Shown one piece after another: positions 1 to 8,383 of a stretch of DNA of 64,000 bases. Numbering within the stretch: position 1 is the first letter of the stretch; every line of letters starts with the position of its first letter. A program made the position numbers and the translations under genes. Source of the stretch: Micromonospora zingiberis. Its GTDB lineage: Bacteria > Actinomycetota > Actinomycetes > Mycobacteriales > Micromonosporaceae. The DNA lies in the NCBI RefSeq assembly GCF_004331455.1, contig NZ_SJJR01000001.1, forward strand, positions 310,001 through 374,000, given 5' to 3'. Below the pieces are notes generated by a model. That model did not search any database, was not told where the DNA came from, and saw only the letters and a list, made by a program, of their open reading frames with translations.

Positions 1-35
1 CGGCGTCGAGGACCGGGCGGGCCGCCATCTGCCGG

Positions 36-1286
36 TCAGCCGCGCGGGGTCGGGCCGCGACCGGCGGTACGCAGCCGGCGGCGACGCCCGATCAGCGCGC
101 CGACCAGCACGGTCAACCCGACGGCGAGGACCACGTACGAGGCTGACCGGAGTTGGCCGGCGAGCGCACCCCGGCCGGTCTGTTCGGCACCGGACGCGCC
201 ACCGGGCAGCGCCTGGGGTGGGACCGAGGCGGGCGGCGCGGAGGCGGTGGTGGTGCCGGGGCGGACCAGCACGCCGACCGAGGCGTCGCGGGGCAGGGCG
301 AAACCCCAGTCGAGCAGCGCGGCACCCTGTTGCCAACCGCGCTGGTCGATCACGTCGGCACCGAGCAGGGTGACCACGAGCCGACGCCCGTTGCGTTCGG
401 CGGCACCGACGTAGGTGTGCCGGGCCAGGTCGGTGTAGCCGGTCTTGCCGCCCAGCGCCCCCGGGTAGTGGTAGAGCAGCTGGTTGTCGTTGTCGATGCT
501 GAAGCCCTTGGCGCGCTGCTTCGGCTGGGCCGGGATGTCCGCCTCCCGGGTGGCCACGTACTGGCGGAAGTGACCGTCGGCGAAGCAGGCCCGGGCGATC
601 AGGGCCAGGTCGTACGCGCTGGTGAACTGCCCCGGACCGTCCAGTCCGGAGGGTGTCGCGGCGTGGGTCTGGTACGCGCCGAGCAGCTTGGCCTGCTCGT
701 TCATCGCGCGTAGGCCACCGGCCATCCCGTCCGGGCCGCCACCGAGGCGGGCCAGCGCGTTGGCCACCTCGTTGCCCGAACGCAGCAGCAGTCCCAGCCA
801 GAGCGTCTCGACCCGGTACCGGCCGCCCGCCACCAGTCCCACCGCCGAGCTGCCCGGCTCGATGTCGAGGTCGCCGGCGGTGATGGTGACCTCCTCGGCC
901 GGGTCGAGCCGGGGCAGCATCGTCGCGGCCAGCAGCAGCTTCTGCACGCTGGCCGGGGTGGCGTACTCGTGCGGACCGCACCCACCCAACACCTCACCGG
1001 TGTCCAGGTCGGCCACCAACCACGAGGCGGCGGCCACCTTCGGTGGTGCCGACACCTGCGGCGGTACGACGAGCCCGGAGGTCGCCAGCCGGGCGCCGCC
1101 CACCGCCCGCTGGACCGGGTCCGGGGGCGGTGTCGCCGACGGCGTCGGGCCGGGCGCGGGAGGCGCCGGGCGTGGGCACGGCACGGGTCCCGCCGCAGCG
1201 GCACCGGTGACGGGCACCAGCGGAGACGTCAGGAGCGCCGCGGTCACCGCCACGGCCAGGCCGGAGACTCTCACAGCCCATGACAC
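36..1286 (-). CDS. D-alanyl-D-alanine carboxypeptidase, membrane-anchored (paralog 1)
   Basis: 416-residue serine penicillin-binding protein of the S11/PBP5 class, which trims the terminal D-Ala from peptidoglycan stem peptides outside the membrane. An N-terminal signal peptide (about 5-31) is followed by a Pro-rich stretch. The catalytic motifs are all present: SVQK (Ser113/Lys116), SGN (170-172) and KTG (281-283). A C-terminal hydrophobic helix (about 383-399) followed by RRRR should anchor it. The start is a GTG at 1286; a second GTG four codons in is equally possible, and neither has a strong ribosome site. It lies 60 bp downstream of a close paralog on the same strand, from which it arose by tandem duplication. 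Confidence 0.9.
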   Translation of the reverse strand: MSWAVRVSGLAVAVTAALLTSPLVPVTGAAAAGPVPCPRPAPPAPGPTPSATPPPDPVQRAVGGARLATSGLVVPPQVSAPPKVAAASWLVADLDTGEVLGGCGPHEYATPASVQKLLLAATMLPRLDPAEEVTITAGDLDIEPGSSAVGLVAGGRYRVETLWLGLLLRSGNEVANALARLGGGPDGMAGGLRAMNEQAKLLGAYQTHAATPSGLDGPGQFTSAYDLALIARACFADGHFRQYVATREADIPAQPKQRAKGFSIDNDNQLLYHYPGALGGKTGYTDLARHTYVGAAERNGRRLVVTLLGADVIDQRGWQQGAALLDWGFALPRDASVGVLVRPGTTTASAPPASVPPQALPGGASGAEQTGRGALAGQLRSASYVVLAVGLTVLVGALIGRRRRLRTAGRGPTPRG

Positions 1287-1346
1287 TATCGGGTGAATTC
1301 CGGCCAGTCCGGCGAATCGACCAGCACGGACGTCCCGCGACTCCGG

Positions 1347-2639
1347 TCAGTTGCCACCGTCGGCGACGCGGCCACGGTCGGCAGCGGGACCGCTCGCGGC
1401 GGCGCGGCCACGGCGGGCGGCGACCACGGCCAGCGCGATCGCCGTCGCGCCGACGGCCAACGCCACGTACATGCCCGCGCCCGGGGTGTCGCCGAGGGTG
1501 GCCGAGGTGACCGGATCCACCGGCGCTTCGGTCGCCACGTCCGGTGCGGGCGGCGACGGTACGGCGTCCAACTCCCCCGGCTCCACCAGGCGGCCCACCG
1601 TGGCGTCGCGGGGCAGGCCGAATCCCCAGTCGAGCAGCGCGGCGCCCTGCTCCCAGCCCCGCAGTGGCCGGGGCTCGGCGCCGAGCAGCGTGACGACCAG
1701 CCGGCGACCGTCGCGCTCGGCGGCACCGACGTAGGTGTGCCGGGCATAGTCGGTGAAGCCCGTCTTGCCGCCCAGGGCGCCCGGATAGCGGTAGATCAAC
1801 TGGTTGTTGTTCTGGATCTGGAACCCCTTGGCACCCAGCGCCTTCTGGGCCGGGATGCGGGTTCGCTCGGTGCGCGCGTACGTGCCGAAGGTCGGGTCGG
1901 CGAAGCAGGCGCGGGCGATCAGGGCCAGGTCGTACGCGCTGGTGAACTGCCCCGGACCGTCCAACCCGGACGGGGTGACCGCGTGGGTTTGCCGGGCACC
2001 GAGCCGGCGGGCCTCTTCGTTCATGGCCCGCACCCCGCCGGCCACGCCGTCCGGCCCACCGCCGAGGCGGGCCAGCGCGTTGGCCGCCTCGTTGCCGGAT
2101 TGCAGCAGCAGCCCGAGCCACAGCGTCTTCACCCGGTACCGGCCACCGGGCAGCAACCCGACCGCCGAACTGCCCGGTGCGATGTCCAGGTCCTTCCGGG
2201 TGATCTCGACGACCTCACGGGGGTCGAGCCGGGACAGCATCGTCGCGGCCAGCAGCAGCTTCTGCACGCTGGCCGGGGTGGCGTACTCGTGCGGACCGCA
2301 CCCACCCAACACCTCACCGGTGTCCAGGTCGGCCACCAACCACGAGGTCGCGGTCACCTTCGGCGGCGCCGGCACCTGCGGCGGTACGACGAGCCCGGCA
2401 GTGGCGAGGGCGTCCCCGCCGACGGCGCGGTGTTCCGGCACCGACGGCGGCGGGGTCGGACGGGGTGACCGGACGACCTTCGGCGCCGTCGCCTTGGGAC
2501 AGGGCACCGCAGCGGGCGCGGATGCCGGGGCATTCGACGCCGGTACGGCACTCTGGGTGGTCGCCGCCGTACCCGCAGTGGCGGGCAAAACCACGATCGT
2601 GAGGACGGCGGAGACGGCGCCCAGCGCCCGGACTCTCAT
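1347..2639 (-). CDS. D-alanyl-D-alanine carboxypeptidase, membrane-anchored (paralog 2)
   Basis: 430-residue paralog of the gene at 36-1286, with the same order of parts: signal peptide (MRVRALGAVSAVLTIVVLPA), Pro-rich spacer, transpeptidase-like domain with SVQK, SGN and KTG motifs, and a C-terminal hydrophobic helix before RRGR. The open frame extends upstream to 2942, but the ATG at 2639 sits immediately before the signal peptide and is the credible start. The two genes align at a constant 1320-bp offset through the catalytic core, with an uninterrupted identical run of about 113 bp (915-1027 against 2235-2347), indicating recent duplication or gene conversion. The flanking tails have diverged. 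It probably shares a transcript with paralog 1. Confidence 0.9.
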   Translation of the reverse strand: MRVRALGAVSAVLTIVVLPATAGTAATTQSAVPASNAPASAPAAVPCPKATAPKVVRSPRPTPPPSVPEHRAVGGDALATAGLVVPPQVPAPPKVTATSWLVADLDTGEVLGGCGPHEYATPASVQKLLLAATMLSRLDPREVVEITRKDLDIAPGSSAVGLLPGGRYRVKTLWLGLLLQSGNEAANALARLGGGPDGVAGGVRAMNEEARRLGARQTHAVTPSGLDGPGQFTSAYDLALIARACFADPTFGTYARTERTRIPAQKALGAKGFQIQNNNQLIYRYPGALGGKTGFTDYARHTYVGAAERDGRRLVVTLLGAEPRPLRGWEQGAALLDWGFGLPRDATVGRLVEPGELDAVPSPPAPDVATEAPVDPVTSATLGDTPGAGMYVALAVGATAIALAVVAARRGRAAASGPAADRGRVADGGN

Positions 2640-2954
2640 GAACACGCAGACTAACGGCCAGATCCCCACCCTCGTACCGCACCCGCGTGGCGCCGACGGG
2701 TCGCCGCCGCCGACGATCTTCGAGCAACCGATTGAACTGTTCGGTCGCACCCCCCGTATCCACGACCGAACCACACACACTGCCCGGACCTGCGGCGGGA
2801 GCGCTCCCGATGCACGTCCGGTCTGCACCCCGGGAAGCACGACACGCGGGCCGGCCGCCGTCGTCGAGCTGTCTTCCGGGCATCCACGGCGCACAAGCCG
2901 GCGGTGATCGACCTTCATCGACCCGTCCGGCCGGTCAATCATGAGGAGAGATGC
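2640..2954. promoter_or_regulatory. Divergent intergenic region
   Basis: This 315-bp gap separates the leftward carboxypeptidase pair from the rightward repeat-protein gene and must hold both promoters. I see no convincing palindrome or protein remnant. Its right end carries a ribosome site (GAGGAG at 2943-2948) that fixes the start of the next gene at 2955. Confidence 0.4.
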
Positions 2955-4265
2955 ATGGTCAGGCGTACGCTACGACACCAGAAGCACGCGGCCTTGAAGG
3001 TCGGCGGGGTCGGCCTCCTCGCGGTCGCGCTGCTCGGGGCCGGCCTGACGCTGGCCTCGGCCGATGACGGCGCCGGCAGCGGCGCGCAGACGGCGAACTG
3101 CCCGACGGTACGCGACAAGCTCAGCAACGTGCCGGCCGCCGCCCTCGCCGGAGTCGAGCAGGAACTGGCCAACCTCGACAAGCAGATCGAGGAAGCCAAC
3201 GCCCGCCTCGCCCAACAGGCCGCCAACCCCCAGGGCGGCGCCAACTTCGTCCAACTCGCGATCCTCGGCCCGCTGGCCAGCAAGCGCGTCGCCGCCCTCG
3301 ACCGGATCGGCATCAACATCAACCGGGCCGGCGGACAACGCCCCGACCTCGCCAGCCTCGCCAACTGCGGCCTCAACGCCCCCGGCATCCCCAGCGCCCT
3401 GAACGCCAACACCGGCAACGGCAACGCGGGGAACAACGGTAACGGCAACGCGGGGAACGGCAACGCGGGCAACAACGGCAACGGCAACGCGGGGAACAAC
3501 GGCGGTGCCGGCGCCGCGCAGACGGCGAACTGCCCGACGGTACGCGACAAGCTCAGCAACGTGCCGGCCGCCGCCCTCGCCGGAGTCGAGCAGGAACTGG
3601 CCAACCTCGACAAGCAGATCGAGGAAGCCAACGCCCGCCTCGCCCAACAGGCCGCCAACCCCCAGGGCGGCGCCAACTTCGTCCAACTCGCGATCCTCGG
3701 CCCGCTGGCCAGCAAGCGCGTCGCCGCCCTCGACCGGATCGGCATCAACATCAACCGGGCCGGCGGACAACGCCCCAACCTCGCCAGCCTGGCCAACTGC
3801 GGCCTCAACGCCCCCGGCATCCCCAGCGCCCTGAACAGCAACGCCGGCAACGGCAACAACGGCGGTGCGGGCAACAACGGCGGCGCGGGCAACAACGGCA
3901 ACGCCGGGAACGCGGGTAACAACGGCAACGGCAACGCCGGCAACAACGGCGGTGCCGGCGTCGCGCAGACGGTGAGCTGCCCGAGCGTCGCCGACCGGCT
4001 GCCGGCCGTGCCGGCCCAGGCCGCCGCCGAGGTCCAGCGGGAGCTGGCCAACCTGAACCAGCAGATCGCGGACGCCAACGCCCGCCTGGCGCAGCTGGCG
4101 GTCCGGCCCGAGGGTGGCGCGAACTTCGTCCGGAACGCGGTCATCGGCCCGCTGGAGGACCGGCGCGTCGCCGCGATCAACCGGATCGCCACCGCGATCG
4201 GTCGGGTCAACGGCGACCGTCCGGGTGACCTGGTCAACCTGGCTCGGCCCTGCACGGTGCGCTGA
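2955..4265 (+). CDS. Secreted three-repeat protein with Asn/Gly-rich linkers (unknown function)
   Basis: 436-residue protein that I do not recognise. After a cationic N-terminus and hydrophobic signal segment (about 12-35, ending ASA) come three copies of a ~100-residue module. Each opens with a Cys (TANCPTV or VSCPSV), continues as a probable helical hairpin or coiled coil (ELANLDKQIEEANARLAQ), then GGANFV, GPL and RVAA.NRI, and closes with a second Cys (LANCGLN or LARPC). Modules 1 and 2 are joined to the next by NGNAGNNGNGN-type linkers. The two Cys per module suggest one disulfide each. Modules 1 and 2 (3083-3404 and 3515-3836, offset 432 bp) differ at only two bases; module 3 is diverged. 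The ATG at 2955 has a GAGGAG site 6 bp upstream. An extracellular structural, adhesive or wall-associated role is a guess. Confidence 0.8.
   Translation: MVRRTLRHQKHAALKVGGVGLLAVALLGAGLTLASADDGAGSGAQTANCPTVRDKLSNVPAAALAGVEQELANLDKQIEEANARLAQQAANPQGGANFVQLAILGPLASKRVAALDRIGININRAGGQRPDLASLANCGLNAPGIPSALNANTGNGNAGNNGNGNAGNGNAGNNGNGNAGNNGGAGAAQTANCPTVRDKLSNVPAAALAGVEQELANLDKQIEEANARLAQQAANPQGGANFVQLAILGPLASKRVAALDRIGININRAGGQRPNLASLANCGLNAPGIPSALNSNAGNGNNGGAGNNGGAGNNGNAGNAGNNGNGNAGNNGGAGVAQTVSCPSVADRLPAVPAQAAAEVQRELANLNQQIADANARLAQLAVRPEGGANFVRNAVIGPLEDRRVAAINRIATAIGRVNGDRPGDLVNLARPCTVR
3083..3836 (+). repeat. Direct repeat, 322 bp x2 at 432-bp offset
   Basis: 3083-3404 and 3515-3836 are the same 322-bp sequence except for G/A in the CGCCCC(G/A)ACC codon (Asp to Asn) and one silent C/G. 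The stretch between them encodes the Asn/Gly linker. Near identity against the diverged third module indicates recent duplication or ongoing homogenisation. Confidence 0.95.
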
Positions 4266-4282
4266 GCCCGGCAGGTGTGAAC

Positions 4283-4325
4283 GGCCCGGGGTGGGCGGCG
4301 GCTTCGGCCCCGTCCGCCCCGGGCC
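4283..4325. terminator. Bidirectional hairpin between convergent genes
   Basis: Left arm 4283-4298 (GGCCCGGGGTGGGCGG) pairs with right arm 4310-4325 (CCGTCCGCCCCGGGCC) with two mismatches, around an 11-nt loop. It lies just after the repeat-protein stop and before the phosphatase gene that ends at 4383 from the other side. There is no T-tract, as is usual in actinobacteria. Confidence 0.65.
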
Positions 4326-4382
4326 GCCGTACGTCCCGGGGTAGGGGTCACGTCATGCCGAGGTGCCGCAGGTGGCGGCGGC

Positions 4383-4808
4383 TCAGTCTCCGGGTAGGCG
4401 GCGCAGCCAGCGACGCTGCCAGGGAGTCTCCACCGCGCGGGGTCGATAGGCGGCGCGGACCCAGTCCACCGCCCGCTCGGCGGGCAGCCCGTCGAGGATC
4501 GCCAGCGCCGCCAACGCGGTGCCGGTGCGGCCGGTACCACCCCGGCAGGCCACCTCCACCCGCTGGCCGGCGTACCCGCGCCGCAGCGCCTCCCGCAGCG
4601 CGTCCAGGGCGTCGGCCCGGTCGGTCGGCACCCAGAAGTCCGGCCACCGCACCCGGCGGTACGCCCAGGACGGTGTCGGGCCGGGCGCGAGCAACAGACC
4701 GAAGTCCGCTGGCGACGCGGGGTCGGCGATGCGCCGTCCGCGTACCCGTACCCCACCGGGCAGCTCGACCACCCCGGTACCGTCATCCCAACCCGATCCG
4801 GCCTCCAT
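4383..4808 (-). CDS. Protein-tyrosine/dual-specificity phosphatase-like protein
   Basis: 141 residues. The Cys-based phosphatase signature CX5R is present as CRGGTGR (Cys88, Arg94) followed by TGTAL, and a WPD motif (RWPDFWVP, 55-57) supplies a possible general acid. The usual His just before the Cys is Ala (VAC). The protein is short for a classical PTP but fits the compact dual-specificity or cyclin-phosphatase-like group, so a phosphotyrosine or other phosphomonoester substrate is likely. The frame is open to a GTG at 4823; I chose ATG 4808, and neither has a clear ribosome site. It converges on the repeat-protein gene. Confidence 0.7.
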   Translation of the reverse strand: MEAGSGWDDGTGVVELPGGVRVRGRRIADPASPADFGLLLAPGPTPSWAYRRVRWPDFWVPTDRADALDALREALRRGYAGQRVEVACRGGTGRTGTALAALAILDGLPAERAVDWVRAAYRPRAVETPWQRRWLRRLPGD

Positions 4809-4891
4809 CACCGCAGTCTGCACCGCCGGTGCGGCGACCCGTCGGGCGGGGCCCGGACCCGCCGGGCCGGCTCGGTGGTGTGCCGGCGGGA

Positions 4892-5698
4892 TCAGCGTGG
4901 TGGTTCGCGGTCGGGCTGCTGGCCGTCGGCCCAGGCGCTGCGGTAGATGGTGCCGCGTCCGTGCGGATCCGGAATGCTGGCCGGTGCCGCGTCGGTCAGG
5001 CCGGCGCCGCTGTCGTTGGAGCGCAGGCCGCCGGAGCGCCGGGACCGCCGCAGCCGGGTCACCACGAACCAGACCAGTCCGAGCACGCAGGCGACGATGA
5101 CCAGGTTCTGCAAGATTCCCGCGTACGACTCGACCAGGTGCCAGTTGTCACCGAGCAGGTATCCGGCCAGGACGAAGGTGGTGTTCCAGATCAGGCTGCC
5201 CAGCGTGGTGTAGAGCACGAAGGTGAGCAGCGGCATACGTTCCACCCCGGCCGGGATGGAGATCATGCTCCGGAAGATCGGGATCATCCGGCCGAAGAAG
5301 ACGGCCTTCACGCCGTGCCGTAGGAACCACTCCTCGGTCCGGTCGATGTCACTGAGCTTCACCAGCGGCAGCTTGGCGGCGATCGCGCGGACCCGCTCCC
5401 GGCCCAACTTGGCGCCGATCCAGTAGAGCGCCAGGGCGCCCAGCAGCGAACCGAGGGTGGTCCAGAAGATCGCGCCGACCAGACTCATCCGGCCCTGCGC
5501 CGCGACGAACCCGGCCAGCGGCAGGATCACCTCGCTGGGGATCGGCGGGAACAGGTTTTCCAGCGCGACGGCGAGGCCCGCGCCCGGTCCGCCGAGGCGC
5601 TCGACCAGGTCGGTGACGAAGCCGACCAATCCGTCCTCGGGTGGTGCGGACTGGCTGAGCGCGCCGACGGCGGACGGGGTCCGCGGAGAGTGAATCAC
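4892..5698 (-). CDS. DedA-family membrane protein
   Basis: About 268 residues with the DedA/VTT signature: an N-terminal ENLFPPIPSEVILPLAGF segment, the conserved FxR(M/F)IP region (FFGRMIPIFRSMISIPAG), and several membrane spans ending in a helix near LVIVACVLGLVWFVV. DedA proteins are inner-membrane proteins linked to polyprenyl-phosphate or phospholipid flipping and membrane homeostasis. The C-terminal ~50 residues are hydrophilic and species-specific. The start is uncertain: the frame is open to a GTG at 5779 that overlaps the start of the divergent hydrolase, and I prefer GTG 5698 because the intervening residues look non-coding. Confidence 0.85.
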   Translation of the reverse strand: MIHSPRTPSAVGALSQSAPPEDGLVGFVTDLVERLGGPGAGLAVALENLFPPIPSEVILPLAGFVAAQGRMSLVGAIFWTTLGSLLGALALYWIGAKLGRERVRAIAAKLPLVKLSDIDRTEEWFLRHGVKAVFFGRMIPIFRSMISIPAGVERMPLLTFVLYTTLGSLIWNTTFVLAGYLLGDNWHLVESYAGILQNLVIVACVLGLVWFVVTRLRRSRRSGGLRSNDSGAGLTDAAPASIPDPHGRGTIYRSAWADGQQPDREPPR

Positions 5699-5795
5699 AC
5701 CTACCACGTTACGAACCGCACCTGTCAGGCGCAGCGCGGGTCTCGACTCTGAACATCGGTAGATCCTAGGCTCGGTCACAGTGGAGACTGAAATC

Positions 5796-6488
5796 GTGCG
5801 TGGTTCGCTACCGATCGCGGTGGCCCAGCCGGTGTGTCACGGGCACGACGTCGCCGCGAACGTCGCGGCGCACGCGGCACTGGTCCGTACGGCGGCGGCC
5901 CGGGTGGTGCTCTTCCCGGAACTCTCCCTGACCGGCTACGAGTTGGCCGCCGCACCGGTCGATCCGGCCGACCCACGGCTGGCGCCGCTGGTCGACGCGG
6001 GCGCGGCGACGGGGACGCTGGCGCTGGTCGGCGCGCCGGTGGCCGGCGAGCACATCGCCACCCTCGCGGTGGACGGCGCGGGTGCCCGGGTGGCGTACCG
6101 CAAGATGTGGCTCGGTGGGGACGAGCCGCGCCGGTTCCGGCCCGGTCCGGAGCCGGTCGTGCTCACCGTCGACGGTTGGCGGCTCGGCCTGGCGATCTGC
6201 AAGGACACCGGGGTCGCGGAGCACGCCGCCCGCACCTGCGCCCTGGGCGTCGACGTCTACCTCGCCGCTGTCACGGAGTTGGCGGCCGACCTGGCGGTGC
6301 TCGACGAGCGGGCCCGGCGGATCGCCACCACCCACCGGGTCTTCGTCGCGGTGGCCAGCTTCGCCGGACCGACCGGCGGCGGCTACACCGAAACGGCGGG
6401 CCGCTCGGCGGTCTGGGCGCCGGACGGGTCGGTGCTGGCCCGGGCGGGCGCCGACCCCGGCGAGTACGTGCGGGTGACGTTGACCTGA
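5796..6488 (+). CDS. Carbon-nitrogen hydrolase (nitrilase superfamily)
   Basis: About 230 residues with the nitrilase-superfamily triad: Glu42 in FPELSLTGYE, Lys103 in YRKMWL, and the nucleophile Cys135 in LAICKDTG. Members hydrolyse amides or nitriles; the substrate cannot be read from the sequence. It is a little short for the family (usually 260-280) but complete at the C-terminus. An alternative GTG start lies at 5781, which would abut the divergent DedA open frame. The gene ends 6 bp from the stop of the convergent kinase gene. Confidence 0.8.
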   Translation: MRGSLPIAVAQPVCHGHDVAANVAAHAALVRTAAARVVLFPELSLTGYELAAAPVDPADPRLAPLVDAGAATGTLALVGAPVAGEHIATLAVDGAGARVAYRKMWLGGDEPRRFRPGPEPVVLTVDGWRLGLAICKDTGVAEHAARTCALGVDVYLAAVTELAADLAVLDERARRIATTHRVFVAVASFAGPTGGGYTETAGRSAVWAPDGSVLARAGADPGEYVRVTLT

Positions 6489-6494
6489 CGTCGG

Positions 6495-8066
6495 TCAGTC
6501 GTCATCGTCGTCGTCCTCGGGCAGAGTCGCCTCGATGCGGTCCAGCAGGTCGTCCATCCGGGCGGCGAAGTCGGCGGGAATCCGGCCCTGCTCGGCCTCC
6601 TCCTCGATGCGCTCGCGCAGGTCGTCGATCCGCTTCTCCCGGTCCTTGGGCTTGCCGGCGGCGAGTTTGGCCAGGTCCTTGCGGAGCCGGTCGGCCACCT
6701 TACGGTCGATGTCGTCGGTGAGCTGCCCCTCGGTGAGCATGGCGATGAACTCGGTGGCGAGCCCGCGCAGGTTGACCGGGTCGGGTTGGGCCGGCGACGG
6801 CGTCGGGCTGGGCCGGGTCGGAGCGGGCGCGACCGAGGTGGGCGGGGCGGCCGGGGAACTGGCGGGCGCGGCCGTCGGCTGTCCGTCGCCGGTGTCGTCA
6901 CCGAGGGCCTGCACCGCACCGAACCCCACCAGCAGCACCAGGGCGGCGGCGACCACGACGCCGACCGGAGGACGGGAACGCCGCGACCGGCCCGCGCCAC
7001 CCGGCGGCACGACTGGCCCGCCGGGACGGGCCATGCCGGCCGGCGGACCGGTGGTCGCGGACCAGGAACCGCTGCTGGGGGTGGCCGTCGCGGACCAGGT
7101 GCCGGTGCGGTCGACGAGGGTCGGCGGGTGCGCGGGGGGCGGTCCGGTGACGGAGGTGACCATGTCCTGGTCGGTGCCGGCCGGACCGGAAATGATCGGC
7201 AACATGGCGGTGGCCGGGCCGACCGGGCCGGTGGCACCGGCGCGTAACCTCGCGGCGAGTTGACCGGCCGTGGGTCGCCGCGCCGGATCGGGATCCAGGC
7301 AGGCCAGCACCAGCTCGGCGACCCCGGCGGGCAGCCCGGGCACCCGCAGCGGCGGCACCGGCCGGCGGTTGGCGTGCACCACCAGGGCGTCCTCCCAACT
7401 GCGTACGGGCAGCGGAACGTCGCCGGTGAGGGTGCGGTAGAGCAGCACGCCGAGCGCGTACACGTCGCTGGCCGGGTTCGGTGCCGCGGCCTGCAACCGC
7501 TCCGGGGCGGTGTACGCGGGCGTACCCATCATGGGTTCGGCCGCGGCCCGTCCGGTGCCGGCGGACCGCGGCCCGGCGAGCGCGGCGATGCCGAAGTCCA
7601 GCACCTTGGCACCGGTCTCGGTGAGCATGACGTTGCCGGGCTTGATGTCGCGATGCACCACCCCGATGCGGTGTGCGGCGGCCAACGCGGCGGCTACCTG
7701 TGCGGCCATCCGCAGCGCCGCCGGCCAGGGCAGCGGCCCGTCGCCGAGCCGGTCGGCGAGGTTGCGCCCGTCGACCAGTTCCATCACCAGGTACGGCACG
7801 ATCGCCCCGTCGAGGGTGGCCTCGCCGTAGTCGTACACCTGGGTGACGTGCGGGTGGGCGAGGCGGGCCGCGGCGCGGGCCTCGCGGCGGATGGTGGCCC
7901 GCAGATCGGGGTCGGCGGCGAACGTCGCGGCGAGCACCTTCACCGCGACGGGGCGACCGAGGACCTCGTCGTCGGCTCGCCACACCTCGGACATCCCGCC
8001 GAGGCCGATGCGATCGCGCACGACGTAGCGGTCGTGCAGCCGGAGGTTGGGGGTGAACGGCGACAT
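6495..8066 (-). CDS. Membrane Ser/Thr protein kinase (Hanks type, no PASTA repeats)
   Basis: 523 residues. The N-terminal kinase domain has a glycine loop (GLGGMSEVW, 21-29), ATP-anchoring Lys43, the catalytic loop HRDIKPGN with Asp140, DFG at 157-159 and APE near 188-190. A Pro/Thr-rich juxtamembrane part leads to one membrane helix (368-387). The outer region begins with a Pro/Ala/Thr linker and ends in a helical, highly charged segment (EKRIDDLRERIEEEAEQG) and a run of six Asp. It lacks the PASTA repeats of PknB, so the ligand, if any, differs. It stands alone and does not sit in a division operon. Confidence 0.9.
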   Translation of the reverse strand: MSPFTPNLRLHDRYVVRDRIGLGGMSEVWRADDEVLGRPVAVKVLAATFAADPDLRATIRREARAAARLAHPHVTQVYDYGEATLDGAIVPYLVMELVDGRNLADRLGDGPLPWPAALRMAAQVAAALAAAHRIGVVHRDIKPGNVMLTETGAKVLDFGIAALAGPRSAGTGRAAAEPMMGTPAYTAPERLQAAAPNPASDVYALGVLLYRTLTGDVPLPVRSWEDALVVHANRRPVPPLRVPGLPAGVAELVLACLDPDPARRPTAGQLAARLRAGATGPVGPATAMLPIISGPAGTDQDMVTSVTGPPPAHPPTLVDRTGTWSATATPSSGSWSATTGPPAGMARPGGPVVPPGGAGRSRRSRPPVGVVVAAALVLLVGFGAVQALGDDTGDGQPTAAPASSPAAPPTSVAPAPTRPSPTPSPAQPDPVNLRGLATEFIAMLTEGQLTDDIDRKVADRLRKDLAKLAAGKPKDREKRIDDLRERIEEEAEQGRIPADFAARMDDLLDRIEATLPEDDDDDD

Positions 8067-8174
8067 CGGCGCAAGTCTGCCTGGTCACCCAGCCGACGCA
8101 CCACCCGCCCGGGCAGGTGGTGGCCGTTCTCGCACGATCGGTGCGGATTTGCTCCCCGATTACGGGGGATGCCG

Positions 8175-8381
8175 CTATTGGGCGCAGTTCGGCGTGGTGG
8201 TCAGCGGGGCGGGTTGGATCTGGTCGGCCAGCCGGCGTAGGGCGTCGGCGGTGAGTCGACGGGTGCCGGCCAGTCGCGCGGTACGCGGTGACTCGGGACG
8301 CACCGGCGCGTCCGGCCGGGCCGAGTTCACGTGCCGGGTGACCGCGTCGATGGCGAAGATGAAGCCGGTGGGCTGTTCCAT
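8175..8381 (-). CDS. Small hypothetical protein translationally coupled to the LacI gene
   Basis: 68 residues, no recognised domain. The N-terminus is hydrophobic (GFIFAIDAV), the middle is rich in Arg and Pro, and there is a short possible helix (TADALRRLADQIQP). The ATG at 8381 lies 2 bp after the LacI stop; the ribosome site GAGGAG is inside the last LacI codons with 6-bp spacing, which favours ATG over the in-frame TTG at 8387. The coupling suggests a partner or sensor function connected to the regulator, but this is only context. Confidence 0.55.
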   Translation of the reverse strand: MEQPTGFIFAIDAVTRHVNSARPDAPVRPESPRTARLAGTRRLTADALRRLADQIQPAPLTTTPNCAQ

Positions 8382-8383
8382 GG

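Noticed and set aside
1..35. Possible end of another gene at the left edge
   Set aside because: 35 bp shows no frame continuity worth calling.
2939..4786. 615-codon open frame antisense to the repeat protein and phosphatase
   Set aside because: It is the shadow of high-GC coding on the other strand, with no domain, and the plus strand has signal peptide and ribosome site.
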